Shown piece by piece: positions 34,807 through 43,202 of a stretch of 64,000 nucleotides of DNA. The stretch is from Alcanivorax sediminis. GTDB lineage: Bacteria; Pseudomonadota; Gammaproteobacteria; Pseudomonadales; Alcanivoracaceae. The notes under the pieces were generated by a model that had not been told where the DNA came from, searched no databases, and saw only the letters and a program-made list of their open reading frames with translations. A program made the position numbers and the translations under genes. The stretch lies in NCBI RefSeq assembly GCF_009601165.1, contig NZ_WIRE01000001.1, forward strand, positions 186,001-250,000, read 5' to 3'. Within the stretch, counting starts at the first letter, position 1; every line of letters begins with the position of its first letter.

Positions 34807-35640
34807 TTATCGTTTGGCCGCAGCAAGGCGGCTTAGCAGCCCCGCGCCACGGGTATAGGTAGCAGGCAATAACCGTTTCGCCCGCCAAATCATTCGCGCA
34901 TCAAACTGCGGCAGCACATGAAGCTGACCGCGATCAAGCGCCTTCAGTGTCGTTGCCGCCACGCTCTCGGCTGACACGCCGGTCAGTTCGATAAGGCGAC
35001 TCAGGACCGGAGGCACCCCACCATGGATACGCCCGGACGTGAAAATATTGGTATTCACCACCGTGGGACACAGCACTGTCACGTTCACGCCGGTGCCCGC
35101 GGTTTCTGCAGCCAGGGTTTCGGACAGGGCCAGGACACCGGCCTTGGTCACGTTGTAGGGCCCCATCAGGGGGGCCGCCGCAAAACTGGCGGTGGATGCC
35201 ACATTGATGATGCCGCCGCGTCCCTGCGCCTTGAGCCGTGGAGCGAAAACATGACACCCGTGGATCACACCCCACAGGTTGATGCCCATGGTCCACTCCC
35301 AGTCTTCCAGGGAAATCTCGCCAATGTTCTTGCCACCGACCCCGACACCGGCGTTGTTGATCACCAGATTCACGGGCTCTGGCAGCAGGGCATCTGCCTG
35401 TTCGGCCAGCGCTTCCATGTCCGAACGGACACTGACATCGCACTTCACAGCCCAGGCACGACCGCCTGCCGCTTCGATCCGGTCTGCGGTTTCCTGGGCG
35501 CTTACCAGGTTGATATCCGAACACAGCACTGCACCGCCGCGCCGCGCCAGCTCTTCGGCGAAGGCGCGACCAATGCCGCTGCCCGCCCCCGTTACCACCG
35601 CAGACGCCCGTGTGCTTAGCTTTTTCCCGTTTCCGAACAT
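34807..35640 (-). CDS. Short-chain dehydrogenase/reductase
   Basis: A 277-residue classical SDR. The cofactor site is VVTGAGSGIGRAFA at about residues 15-28, with Asp in CSDINL favouring NAD(H). The NNAGVG motif and the catalytic Ser...Tyr-x-x-x-Lys (NVASTASFAAAPLMGPYNVTK) are intact. It would oxidise an alcohol or reduce a ketone, which fits conversion of a secondary alcohol to a ketone before the Baeyer-Villiger enzyme (inferred). First gene of the minus-strand operon, divergent from a TetR regulator. GGAGA precedes the ATG. Confidence 0.9.
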   Translation of the reverse strand: MFGNGKKLSTRASAVVTGAGSGIGRAFAEELARRGGAVLCSDINLVSAQETADRIEAAGGRAWAVKCDVSVRSDMEALAEQADALLPEPVNLVINNAGVGVGGKNIGEISLEDWEWTMGINLWGVIHGCHVFAPRLKAQGRGGIINVASTASFAAAPLMGPYNVTKAGVLALSETLAAETAGTGVNVTVLCPTVVNTNIFTSGRIHGGVPPVLSRLIELTGVSAESVAATTLKALDRGQLHVLPQFDARMIWRAKRLLPATYTRGAGLLSRLAAAKR

Positions 35641-35692
35641 CCGCTCATTCTCCAGAAATCCCCCTCAGCGCTTGCACCCAAAGGGAATTTAA

Positions 35693-35714
35693 TGTCACAT
35701 TGCCTGATGTAACA
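35693..35714. promoter_or_regulatory. Candidate TetR operator in the SDR-tetR gap
   Basis: Inverted repeat with half-sites TGTCACAT (35693-35700) and ATGTAACA (35707-35714), one mismatch, separated by TGCCTG. It sits in the 113-base divergent promoter region, where a TetR dimer would control both directions. Confidence 0.65.
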
Positions 35715-35753
35715 ATAAAGCGAATGCTCGTTCGGATTCAATTCGGATATCTC

Positions 35754-36365
35754 ATGGCAAGAAAACCAAAACAACAACGCTCCAAAGCCACCGTGGATGC
35801 CATCGTGCAGGCCACCATGATCGCCATTGCCGAGCATGGCCCTGCCGCCATCACCGCACGGCAAATTGCTGAAATTGCAGGGATTGGTGTCGGATCACTC
35901 TACGAATACTTTGAGGACAAGGACGCCATCATCCACGCCGCCAGCCTCCGTTTTGTGGAAGACACCGTCGCCATGATCAAGCCGCTGGTGCCAGAGCTGG
36001 TAAAAATGGACATCCGCAGCGCCATCAAGAAACTGCTGTTCAGATTTCGTGAGTTTCTGGAGGAGAACAATCAGCTGTATCTGAAGTGTGCCCGCCACGC
36101 TTTCACCATGGACATGGTGGTTTATCAGGAGCCGGTGAACCGGGCCTTGATGGACTTCTTTACCCAGTACCTGATGCACCACCCGGAGCTGTTGAAGTTG
36201 CCCAACATCCCCACCGTGGCCTATTTCTATATTAATGGCGGCGTCTTCACTGTGGTGCGCCATCTGTGTGAGGAAAAACCCATGCAGACGTTTGAGGAGC
36301 TGGCCGAGGTGTTTGGTGACGTGCTGGCCAGTTATACCGAGCAGAAGCTGACGACGATGAGCTAA
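35754..36365 (+). CDS. TetR-family transcriptional regulator
   Basis: A 203-residue TetR repressor. The N-terminal HTH is TVDAIVQATMIAIAEHGPAAITARQIAEIAGIGVGSLYEYFEDKDAII, preceded by a basic RKPKQQRSK. The C-terminal ligand domain is all-helical and not assignable to a ligand class. It is divergent from the SDR/ferritin-like/BVMO operon with an inverted repeat in between, so it probably represses that operon and itself. The ATG at 35754 is used because it opens the conserved RKPKQxRS segment; the longer in-frame extension would run back across the operator. Confidence 0.9.
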   Translation: MARKPKQQRSKATVDAIVQATMIAIAEHGPAAITARQIAEIAGIGVGSLYEYFEDKDAIIHAASLRFVEDTVAMIKPLVPELVKMDIRSAIKKLLFRFREFLEENNQLYLKCARHAFTMDMVVYQEPVNRALMDFFTQYLMHHPELLKLPNIPTVAYFYINGGVFTVVRHLCEEKPMQTFEELAEVFGDVLASYTEQKLTTMS

Positions 36366-36383
36366 GCAGACAGGAAACGCGCC

Positions 36384-36878
36384 ATGGACACCCCCAACCC
36401 GGCCTCACCCCCACCTACCCCGTCAAAAGGCGCCATCCCGAACCTGGCAGACTGGCGCTTTAACCGCTACCTGACCATGCAGTTGATGCCACTGTTCTAT
36501 CTGCTGCTGATCCTGGGCGCACTGGTAGTCGTGGTGGGTATCGTCGGGATCTGTTTCTGGTTTTCCACGCTGGCCGGCATCATTGCAGCCGTCATTGCAC
36601 CACTGGCGTTTCTGGTGATTGTCGCCGTGATCCGCGCCGCCCTGGAGTACATGATCATGGCACACCGGATCATGCGCATCATCGAGCGCATGGATGCCCT
36701 GCCCAACCAGGTGGCGGATCTGTCTGTGCGCGTGGACGGCATCACGGAACATGTGGATCGGCTTACCCATCATGTCGATGACATCCATGAAACCCTGATG
36801 CATGTGCAACCGCTACTGCGTTCCGCCGGGCTGCCCAGCCGCCTGCTCAATGCCCTGAAGCCGCTAGGCAAACGCTAG
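36384..36878 (+). CDS. DUF4282-like membrane protein
   Basis: A 164-residue protein with a proline-rich N-terminus (NPASPPPTPSK), two closely spaced transmembrane helices (residues about 35-55 and 60-85) and a hydrophilic helical tail (NQVADLSVRVDGITEHVDRL) likely to form a coiled coil. The membrane part (FLVIVAVIRAALEYMIMAHRI) resembles the DUF4282 family; function unknown. It begins 18 bases after the TetR gene and is probably co-transcribed with it. Confidence 0.72.
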   Translation: MDTPNPASPPPTPSKGAIPNLADWRFNRYLTMQLMPLFYLLLILGALVVVVGIVGICFWFSTLAGIIAAVIAPLAFLVIVAVIRAALEYMIMAHRIMRIIERMDALPNQVADLSVRVDGITEHVDRLTHHVDDIHETLMHVQPLLRSAGLPSRLLNALKPLGKR

Positions 36879-36960
36879 GCAGCCCACCCTTCTCCCGGCG
36901 CTCTTGCCGGGAACAACGTGATCTCAAGGCCGTTAGTCACACTCATTTTCGGGCAATAAA

Positions 36961-36987
36961 AAAACCGGGCCTTGCGGACCCGGTTTT
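36961..36987. terminator. Intrinsic terminator between convergent genes
   Basis: AAAACCGGG (36961-36969) pairs with CCCGGTTTT (36979-36987). Both sides are T-rich in the outgoing direction (TTTTGTTTTG on +, a run of seven T's on -), so it serves both the DUF4282-like gene and almA. Confidence 0.88.
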
Positions 36988-37014
36988 GTTTTGTGCGTGT
37001 CACCGCAGGCGTTA

Positions 37015-38514
37015 TCAGGCGCCGAGCAGTGCCGCCACCAGACCTTTCTTCTTCACGGGCTGGTAATCGCTGAACTCAAGCACATCGTCGTCGATGCTGC
37101 CGTAACGCAGGCGAGGCAGATCGTAGAAGTAGTTCTGCACCACTTGCCACGGCGCGCGAGTGCCCTGACGCGGCAGCTCGTCGTTGGCGCGCTGGATGTA
37201 ACCGGACTGCATGCCGAGGAAGTTGCCCTCGCCCTGGCAGTCTTCCTTGTCACGCGGGATGACGATCTGGGCTCCGGTCTTCTCCATTTGGTTGAGCACG
37301 CGACATACGTACTCGCACACCAGATCCGCCTTCAGGGTCCAGGAAGAATTCGTGTAGCCGAAAATCATCGCCAGGTTAGGCACGTCTTTCAGCATCGCAC
37401 CTTTGTAGACCATGGTCTCGTTGGGATGCACGGGCTTGCCATCGATGGTGCCCTGAATCCCACCCAGCATCTGAATATTGAGGCCAGTGGCAGTGATGAT
37501 GATATCCGCTTCCAGCTCCTTGCCGGACTTGAGCAGAATACCGTTTTCGGTGAAGCGCTCGATATGATCGGTAACCACCTCGGACTCACCCTTGCGCAGG
37601 CTCTTGAACAGGTCGCCATTGGGCACCGCACACAGGCGCTCATCCCACGGATTGTAGCTGGGACGGAAATGGGTCATGTCGAAATCATCACCCAGCTGAC
37701 GACGGGCAGCCGCCAGCAGGGCACGACGAACCAGCTTCGGGCGCTGCTTGGCCAGCTTGAAGATCATGCGCTGGATACCAATGTTGCGCGCGCGACCCAG
37801 TCTGTACACCGCCATCTCTGGCAGGAAACGACGCAGACCCACCGAGATCGGATCCACTTCCGGTACGGTAGCCACATAAGTGGGGGAGCGCTGCAGCATG
37901 GTGACCTTGGCACCCTTGGCCGCCATGGCAGGCACCAGGGTCACGGCGGTGGCACCAGACCCGATCACGACCACTTTCTTGCCTTGGTACTGCAGGTCTT
38001 CCGGCCAGTGCTGCGGATGAATGATCTGCCCCTTGAAGCTTTCCTCGTTGGGGAAATCCGGACGGTAGCCCTGATCGTAATTGTAGTAGCCGGTACAGGA
38101 GAACAGGAAGTTCGCTGAATAGGTTTCCTTCTCACCGGTTTGCTCATTGGTGGTTTCCAGTGTCCAGCGCTTGTCAGCGCTGGACCAGTTGGCGGTCACC
38201 ACCTTGCGACCAAAGCGGATGTGACGGGTCACGCCGTTTTCCTTGGCGGTTTCCTCCACATACTCACGGATGGACGCACCGTCCGCCAGCACCCGGGACT
38301 GGGTCCAGGGCTTGAAGCTGTAACCCAGGGTAAACATGTCGGAGTCGGAACGGATGCCCGGGTACTTGAACAGATCCCAGGTGCCACCGATACGCTCACG
38401 GCGCTCAAGAATCGCATAGGTGTGGTTGGGACATTTACGGGTCAGGTGAACCGCAGCGTCGATACCGGACAGCCCGGCGCCGACAATCAGCACATCAAAA
38501 TGGTTATTGGACAT
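37015..38514 (-). CDS. almA: AlmA-type long-chain alkane flavin monooxygenase
   Basis: A 499-residue FAD/NADPH monooxygenase. The FAD motif VLIVGAGLSGIDAAVHL (GxGxxG at 12-17) is followed by ERRERIGGTWDLFKYPGIRSDSDMFTLGYSFKPW. SCTGYYNYDQGYRPDFP, FKGQIIHPQHWPEDL (a standard FxGxxxHxxxWP-type fingerprint) and VVVIGSGATAVTLVPAMA follow. These segments match AlmA of Acinetobacter and Alcanivorax, implicated in oxidation of alkanes longer than about C20. A related BVMO is the main alternative. GGAGG lies nine bases upstream of the ATG. It is next to, but separate from, the other monooxygenase operon. Confidence 0.8.
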   Translation of the reverse strand: MSNNHFDVLIVGAGLSGIDAAVHLTRKCPNHTYAILERRERIGGTWDLFKYPGIRSDSDMFTLGYSFKPWTQSRVLADGASIREYVEETAKENGVTRHIRFGRKVVTANWSSADKRWTLETTNEQTGEKETYSANFLFSCTGYYNYDQGYRPDFPNEESFKGQIIHPQHWPEDLQYQGKKVVVIGSGATAVTLVPAMAAKGAKVTMLQRSPTYVATVPEVDPISVGLRRFLPEMAVYRLGRARNIGIQRMIFKLAKQRPKLVRRALLAAARRQLGDDFDMTHFRPSYNPWDERLCAVPNGDLFKSLRKGESEVVTDHIERFTENGILLKSGKELEADIIITATGLNIQMLGGIQGTIDGKPVHPNETMVYKGAMLKDVPNLAMIFGYTNSSWTLKADLVCEYVCRVLNQMEKTGAQIVIPRDKEDCQGEGNFLGMQSGYIQRANDELPRQGTRAPWQVVQNYFYDLPRLRYGSIDDDVLEFSDYQPVKKKGLVAALLGA

Positions 38515-38706
38515 TATTCTCTACCTCCGACAGCACGCTGCCTGGTCTCAGCTGCAAACACTTACATTGAGCAATGGCACAATGATCTGAGAGAGAGAAT
38601 AGCCGTACCCGCCAGTAGGTAAAAGTCCAGAATGGGCCGATAATTGACCCTGGAGCCGCCAAAAACTGCCGCTACAGACCAGCTCGTTGGCGCAACCGGC
38701 AGAAAT

Positions 38707-38729
38707 CCTGAAGCGAGGCCCGCTTCAGG
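38707..38729 (-). terminator. Hairpin after small secreted protein gene
   Basis: CCTGAAGCG (38707-38715) pairs with CGCTTCAGG (38721-38729), 5-base loop. It lies 37 bases after the stop at 38766 on the minus strand, followed there by ATTTCT. The rest of 38515-38765 shows nothing recognisable. Confidence 0.5.
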
Positions 38730-38765
38730 CCCAGTCATAAAATGTCCACCGCCTGTCAGACAAAC

Positions 38766-39092
38766 TCAGTAACGAGCGCCATTGCGCTCCAGGCAATCCA
38801 CCTTGTTGGCAGGAATCATGTAGGCCAGCAAACGTCGCTGGCTGGCATATTCGGGGTAGGCCCATAGCCGCCGGTCGCTGTCGACCCGTCGCGGCTGATA
38901 GCTGAGGCCGCGCTGGCGCAGCAACTTGTCCACCAGCGCATCGCGCTGATCTTCACCCAACTGCCCACCCAGCTCGCGCACGCACTCTTCATACCCGGCA
39001 ATCAGGGCAAACTGCTCCAGGGAGTAGTGGAAATCTTGGGCCGCGAACAGTGGCCGGGAGGCCAGCACCAGCAGCAGGATCCAGATTTTCAT
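38766..39092 (-). CDS. Small secreted protein of unknown function
   Basis: A 108-residue protein with a signal peptide (MKIWILLLVLASRPLFAAQ, cleavage likely after FAA). The mature part is charged, rich in Arg, Leu and Tyr, with two cysteines (EECVREL and DCLERNG) that could form a disulphide. No family was recognised. It stands alone between almA and a small membrane protein. Coding status rests on the signal peptide and on a possible terminator hairpin downstream. Confidence 0.6.
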   Translation of the reverse strand: MKIWILLLVLASRPLFAAQDFHYSLEQFALIAGYEECVRELGGQLGEDQRDALVDKLLRQRGLSYQPRRVDSDRRLWAYPEYASQRRLLAYMIPANKVDCLERNGARY

Positions 39093-39339
39093 TTAACAAC
39101 TCCTGGTGTTGATGTCCGCTTCCGGAGGCCCGGATACGCAACAATTGTCGCATTGCAAGCCATTGATATTACAGCTTTTTCATAAAAAAACTGGCACGTG
39201 CGAACCAAGTTCGCAGCACGCTCGTGATTTTGTGAAGCTGGCCACACTGGGCCAATTTTACATTATGCATACTGTCGCCGGCTTCTCGGGGAAGAAGCCA
39301 ACCTACCTGCCAGAAAGAATAAATAATAAGGGGATTGCA
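39093..39339. other. Non-coding leader region of the small membrane protein
   Basis: No gene seen. It holds a hairpin at about 39197-39220 (CGTGCGAAC opposite GTTCGCAGCACG with one bulge) and an AT-rich stretch TTTTACATTATGCAT that may be promoter. AAGGGG before 39340 is the ribosome site of the next gene. Confidence 0.4.
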
Positions 39340-39582
39340 ATGCAGGTTCTAACCGATCTTTTTCGCACAGTGGGCGACCACCCCTGGCTCAGCGTTCCAT
39401 TTCTCTATGCACTGCTATTTGCCATGTTGCTGTGGACCGGCCGCATTCGCCACCCGGCCACCATCAACCTGATTGCCATCGGGCTGATACTTCCCTGTAT
39501 CAACCTTGGCATGATCGCGGCCGGCATCATGCTCTCTTCCGAAAAGCTCCAGTTCGCCATGAACGGCCTGATGCCATTCTGA
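39340..39582 (+). CDS. Small membrane protein
   Basis: An 80-residue hydrophobic protein with two predicted transmembrane helices (PFLYALLFAMLLWTG and NLIAIGLILPCINLGMIAAG) and a short charged loop. No family recognised. The start ATG at 39340 has AAGGGG seven bases upstream, whereas the longer open frame to the left reads through apparent promoter DNA. Convergent with the following hydrolase gene. Confidence 0.6.
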   Translation: MQVLTDLFRTVGDHPWLSVPFLYALLFAMLLWTGRIRHPATINLIAIGLILPCINLGMIAAGIMLSSEKLQFAMNGLMPF

Positions 39583-39603
39583 CCACGAACCGAAACCCTG
39601 GTC

Positions 39604-40488
39604 TCAAGCCAGGGTTTTCAGGAACGCCAGCTGATCCTTGAGGCTGATTTCCCGAGCCTCTCCCTGATAGACATCAAAGTGGCCCACTGGATAGCGCTTC
39701 ACGGTGGCATTCGCCATGGCCGCTGCCGCTTTTTCCGCGGCCGATGCCGGCGCCACCGAGTCGGTCTCACAGATCAGGATCAGTGCGGGGCAAGTCACCT
39801 TGCTGGCACTGGTGACCGGCCGGAACAGCGGCAACACCAGAGCAATGCGCGCTGCCACTTCATTCGGCACATGATCCGGCATCAAGGCGGTATAGCCATC
39901 CCAGGCATCAGCGCTGGACATGGCCGCCAGCTCACCGGGACGCCCGGCAGACGGCAGCAGTTTGGGCCCCATTCCCACCGCACTGGAGGCCAAATCCAGC
40001 AACCCGAGACCGGTCATTTTCAGGCCCTGACCAAGACCGGCGTAGCCGATCACCCCCAGTACAGAGGCCAGGCCATCCATCATAGGGCACTGGGAAATGA
40101 TCCCGGCCACCGGCTCCTTGCCCGCCACCACCGAGACCAGGCCACCGGCAAATGAGGTGCCCCACAGCACGATTTTCTGATTGTCCACTTCCGGGATCTT
40201 GCGTACACAGGCCAGCGCCGCCTGCCAGTCCGCCACTTCCCGGTTAGGCATCAATACCTGACGCGGGACACCTTCACTCTCACCGAAATGGCGGTAATCG
40301 AACATGAACACCGCATAGCCTGCCGCCAGGAAGGCATCCCGGAACGGATCCAGGCCACATTCCTTGGTCAGACCAAAACCATGGCCCATCACCAGGGTCA
40401 GAAAAGGTCCGTCACCATCAGGCAGATACAGATCCCCCCTGCAGGACTGGCCGTCGCTGACAAATCGCATTTCTCTCTTTTCACTCAT
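39604..40488 (-). CDS. Alpha/beta-hydrolase (dienelactone hydrolase-like)
   Basis: A 294-residue cytoplasmic alpha/beta-hydrolase. The oxyanion region is LTLVMGHGFGLTKE, the nucleophile elbow is LWGTSFAGG (Ser), ALILICETDSVAP holds the likely acid and YPVGHFDVYQG the catalytic His. RGDLYLPDGDGP near the N-terminus is typical of dienelactone-hydrolase-like and peptidase S9-like esterases. Substrate unknown; an ester product of Baeyer-Villiger chemistry is conceivable but speculative. The ATG at 40488 has GAGG six bases upstream. Confidence 0.85.
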   Translation of the reverse strand: MSEKREMRFVSDGQSCRGDLYLPDGDGPFLTLVMGHGFGLTKECGLDPFRDAFLAAGYAVFMFDYRHFGESEGVPRQVLMPNREVADWQAALACVRKIPEVDNQKIVLWGTSFAGGLVSVVAGKEPVAGIISQCPMMDGLASVLGVIGYAGLGQGLKMTGLGLLDLASSAVGMGPKLLPSAGRPGELAAMSSADAWDGYTALMPDHVPNEVAARIALVLPLFRPVTSASKVTCPALILICETDSVAPASAAEKAAAAMANATVKRYPVGHFDVYQGEAREISLKDQLAFLKTLA

Positions 40489-40611
40489 CGCCAACCTCAC
40501 TCTGCTCTGCAACGCTGATCCAGACGATCAGCAAAAAATAGGGTTCATCGCGGATTCTCGGGAAGGGGCGATGAGAACGGCCCCCACCTCAATCCAGCGC
40601 AAAGGTCGCTA

Positions 40612-40772
40612 GATGCCTGACGAGAAAATCACAACATCAGCCGACATCGTAGCCTGTGTTTCCTCCGTCCGTTTATCAGGATAACAGCCTGGCTGCGCAC
40701 ACTGACTAGTTCACCTCTGGCGGAGTGCGTTCTTTTCCAGCATCAGGCATCGTGCATCCAGCGTCAGGCGTA
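40612..40772. repeat. GACGCCT/CAGGCGT-type heptad elements next to cysQ stop
   Basis: GATGCCTGA at 40612-40620 is the inverse of TCAGGCATC at 40743-40751. The array at 40742-40772 has 7-nt units CAGGCAT, CGTGCAT, CCAGCGT, CAGGCGT and abuts the cysQ stop codon. The DNA between shows no gene. Confidence 0.65.
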
Positions 40773-41585
40773 CTATCCAATGGCCGGCGCGATGAAGCGC
40801 CACTCTTCCACGCTTTGACCCAGCACCAGGAAGAACGGGTTGAGAATGTTCTCCTTGTTGTACTGCAGGGGCTCGAACGCCGTGTTGGTCACCACGCCAC
40901 CGGCAGCTGTGACTACGGCATGGGCGGCAGCGGTATCCCACTCGCTGGTCGGTGCCAGACGGGGGTAGATGTCGGCGCTGCCCTCCGCCACCAGACACAA
41001 CTTCAGGGACGACCCCATGGAGGCACGCTCCACATCACCGATTTCCTGACGGATAAAGGCTTCCAGTTTTTCTACTGCCTCGCCACCGTGGCTGCGACTA
41101 GCCACCATCACCACCGGCGTGGTGCGCTCACGGCACCGGATCGGCTGACGTTCGCCATTCGCTTCCTTGAAAGCCCCCACGCCTTCCCCGCCCAGATAGG
41201 TGACGCCGGTCACCGGCACATGCACCACGCCCAGCACCGGGGTATCACCCCGGATCAGGGCGATGTTCACCGTAAATTCGCCATTGCGCTTGATAAATTC
41301 CTTGGTGCCATCCAGCGGATCCACCAGCCAGAATTCGGGCCAGTCCTTGCGGTCTGCGTAGGCGATATCGCCGGACTCCTCGGAGTACACCGGAATCTCC
41401 GGGGTCAGCGCCTTGAGGCGAGCCTCAATAATGTCGTGGGCGGCCTTGTCTGCCTCGGTGATCGGCGACTTGTCATCCTTGGTTTCCACCCCGTGATCAT
41501 CTCGCTCGTACACCTCAAGGATGGCCTTGCCCGCGTCACGGGCGATATCGGCGAGGGGGTCGAGCAGGGTATTAAAGTCCGTCAT
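40773..41585 (-). CDS. cysQ: 3'(2'),5'-bisphosphate nucleotidase CysQ
   Basis: A 270-residue inositol-monophosphatase-fold enzyme that removes the 3' phosphate from PAP, a by-product of sulfate assimilation and protein acylation. Metal motifs are intact: YSEESGDI, FWLVDPLDGTKEFI and APTSEWDTAAAHAVVTAAGG. The length equals typical CysQ. It is downstream of nudE on the same strand, a common arrangement in pseudomonads, but separated by a 327-base gap filled with repeats. Confidence 0.95.
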   Translation of the reverse strand: MTDFNTLLDPLADIARDAGKAILEVYERDDHGVETKDDKSPITEADKAAHDIIEARLKALTPEIPVYSEESGDIAYADRKDWPEFWLVDPLDGTKEFIKRNGEFTVNIALIRGDTPVLGVVHVPVTGVTYLGGEGVGAFKEANGERQPIRCRERTTPVVMVASRSHGGEAVEKLEAFIRQEIGDVERASMGSSLKLCLVAEGSADIYPRLAPTSEWDTAAAHAVVTAAGGVVTNTAFEPLQYNKENILNPFFLVLGQSVEEWRFIAPAIG

Positions 41586-41912
41586 TTCTGTTTTTCCTGT
41601 GTTCGAATTTCCTCATGGGCTACCCGTTAGCTCCATGGCTAATAACGTTCGAGTTTCGAGTTTCGAGTTTCGAGTTTCGAGTTTCGAAAAGCGAAACCCC
41701 TGGCGTCCGGTTACGCAAGGCTAATCTTGAAACTCTTGTCTTTTGCCTTTCGCAACTCGTCACTCGAAACTCGAGACGACATCGCTTGCGGGTAAGCTCC
41801 CACAGCAGATGCCCCACTACCCTGGTTTATGACGCGCCAGAGCACGCAGCGCGGAACCGAAAGGTTTCAGCCCCGCCAGGCACATCCCCGTGTTGTAGCT
41901 CGTAGCTCGCAA
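41586..41912. other. Repeat-filled gap between nudE and cysQ
   Basis: Contains the long CGAGTTT array pair, a REP-like unit (about 41778-41800, complement reads GTGGGAGCTTACC...GCGATG) and further heptad-like DNA up to the nudE stop (GTAGCTC, GTAGCTC at about 41898-41911). No gene is supported; short open frames here are translated repeat units. Confidence 0.7.
41649..41777. repeat. Longest CGAGTTT heptad array pair
   Basis: Left arm 41649-41686 has five consecutive perfect CGAGTTT units. The right arm about 41750-41777 has CGCAACT, CGTCACT, CGAAACT and CGAGAC. About 65 bases of unique DNA lie between. Confidence 0.88.
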
Positions 41913-42458
41913 CTATCTTTTCTCCAGCAACCGCTTCGTCATCAACAACGCCGCGATCACCCTTGCCTCGGTCACATCATCGCGTTCGATCAGCTGATCC
42001 AGCTCAGACAGTTTCCACGGCACCACTTCCAGCGGTTCCGGTTCGTCGCCGGGCAGGGATTCCTCATGAAGGTCTTCCGCCAGCACCACCTTGATGCGAT
42101 GCCCCATGTAGCCCGGTGACAGTGTCATGTCTTTCATCAGTGTCAATTTGCGGGCACCGTGGCCGGCCTCTTCCTTTAATTCCCGGTTGGCCGCCTCGCG
42201 CCAGTCTTCACCGTGCTCGAAGGCCCCCTTGGGTAAGGTCAGCTCGTAACGCTCGGTACCGGCACCATATTCGCGAATCAGCAACACGGTGTCATCGTCC
42301 ACCAGTGGCACCATCATCACCGCCGCAATCGGCGGGGTGCGCAACCGCTCATAGGTGCGCTCCACACCATTGCTGAAACGCAGATGCAGCTCTTCGATGC
42401 CGAACAGGCGGCTTTTCGCCACCAGACGGGTGTCGAGAATTTCCGGCTTCTCATCCAT
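41913..42458 (-). CDS. nudE: ADP-compounds hydrolase NudE
   Basis: A 181-residue Nudix hydrolase that cleaves ADP-ribose, NADH and Ap3A-type compounds. The Nudix box GAFEHGEDWREAANRELKEE-AG is complete, preceded by LIREYGAGTERYELTLPK as in NudE. FLHxx-like substrate segment SPGYMGHRIKVVLAEDL follows. Divergent from yrfG and upstream of cysQ, matching the conserved cysQ-nudE-yrfG neighbourhood. Confidence 0.93.
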   Translation of the reverse strand: MDEKPEILDTRLVAKSRLFGIEELHLRFSNGVERTYERLRTPPIAAVMMVPLVDDDTVLLIREYGAGTERYELTLPKGAFEHGEDWREAANRELKEEAGHGARKLTLMKDMTLSPGYMGHRIKVVLAEDLHEESLPGDEPEPLEVVPWKLSELDQLIERDDVTEARVIAALLMTKRLLEKR

Positions 42459-42523
42459 AATAGTGACCGTAATCAGCGCATTCTTGTGAAGTGCGAAGAC
42501 TAACCTGATCGACCGGGAATTGC

Positions 42524-43177
42524 ATGATTGACTGGCAGTCTGTGGACACCGTGTTACTGGATATGGACGGCACCTTGCTGGACCTGAGCTTCGACAACTG
42601 GTTCTGGCAGCGGCATGTTCCCGAGGCCTACGCCCGGCAGCTGGGCCTGCCTCAAGACGAGGCAGACCGCATCATTCATGACTGGATCAGCAGCCATCAA
42701 GGCACCCTCAACTGGTATTGCCTGGATTTCTGGACCGACGAGCTGGGGCTGGAAATCGCCCGCTTGAAAAGCGAAGCCCGCGACCGCATCTCCGTGCGGC
42801 CTGGGGCTGAGACCTTCCTGCAGCGGCTGCAGGCATCCGGCAAGCAGGTCATCATGGTGACCAACGCCCACCGCGATGCACTGGATGTCAAGGTGGCGCA
42901 GACCGGCATCGACCAATACTTCCATGAGCTGGTGTCCAGCCATGATTACGGTCACCCCAAGGAAGCCCAGGCGTTCTGGCAGCATTTGCAGCGTCACCTG
43001 CCCTTCGAACCCACCCGGGCCTTGCTGGTGGATGACTCCCTGCCGGTCCTGCACAGCGCCAAACTGTATGGCATTGGTCAACCGGTGAGCATACTGCATC
43101 CGGACTCCAGCCTGCCCAAGCGAGAGCATACCGACCCGTTTGTGGCCATTGACGATTTTGAATCGGTGCTGCCCTGA
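42524..43177 (+). CDS. yrfG: GMP/IMP nucleotidase YrfG (HAD superfamily)
   Basis: A 217-residue HAD phosphatase. Motif I is VLLDMDGTLLDLSFD with the nucleophilic Asp, followed by DNWFWQRHVPEAYA typical of YrfG. Motif II is IMVTNAHRDALDVK, the motif III lysine lies in HDYGHPKE, and motif IV is ALLVDDSLPVLHSA. The family dephosphorylates GMP and IMP. It is co-directional with hslR and hslO, 25 bases before hslR. Confidence 0.92.
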   Translation: MIDWQSVDTVLLDMDGTLLDLSFDNWFWQRHVPEAYARQLGLPQDEADRIIHDWISSHQGTLNWYCLDFWTDELGLEIARLKSEARDRISVRPGAETFLQRLQASGKQVIMVTNAHRDALDVKVAQTGIDQYFHELVSSHDYGHPKEAQAFWQHLQRHLPFEPTRALLVDDSLPVLHSAKLYGIGQPVSILHPDSSLPKREHTDPFVAIDDFESVLP

Positions 43178-43202
43178 CCTGGCAGCCCTTAACAGGAAAG
43201 GC

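Noticed and set aside
36991..38118. 375-codon + strand frame opposite almA
   Set aside because: Antisense shadow; almA motifs on the minus strand are unambiguous.
41649..41777. Tandem CGAGTTT units as a possible CRISPR array
   Set aside because: Units are 7 nt with no spacers and form inverted pairs; no cas genes nearby.
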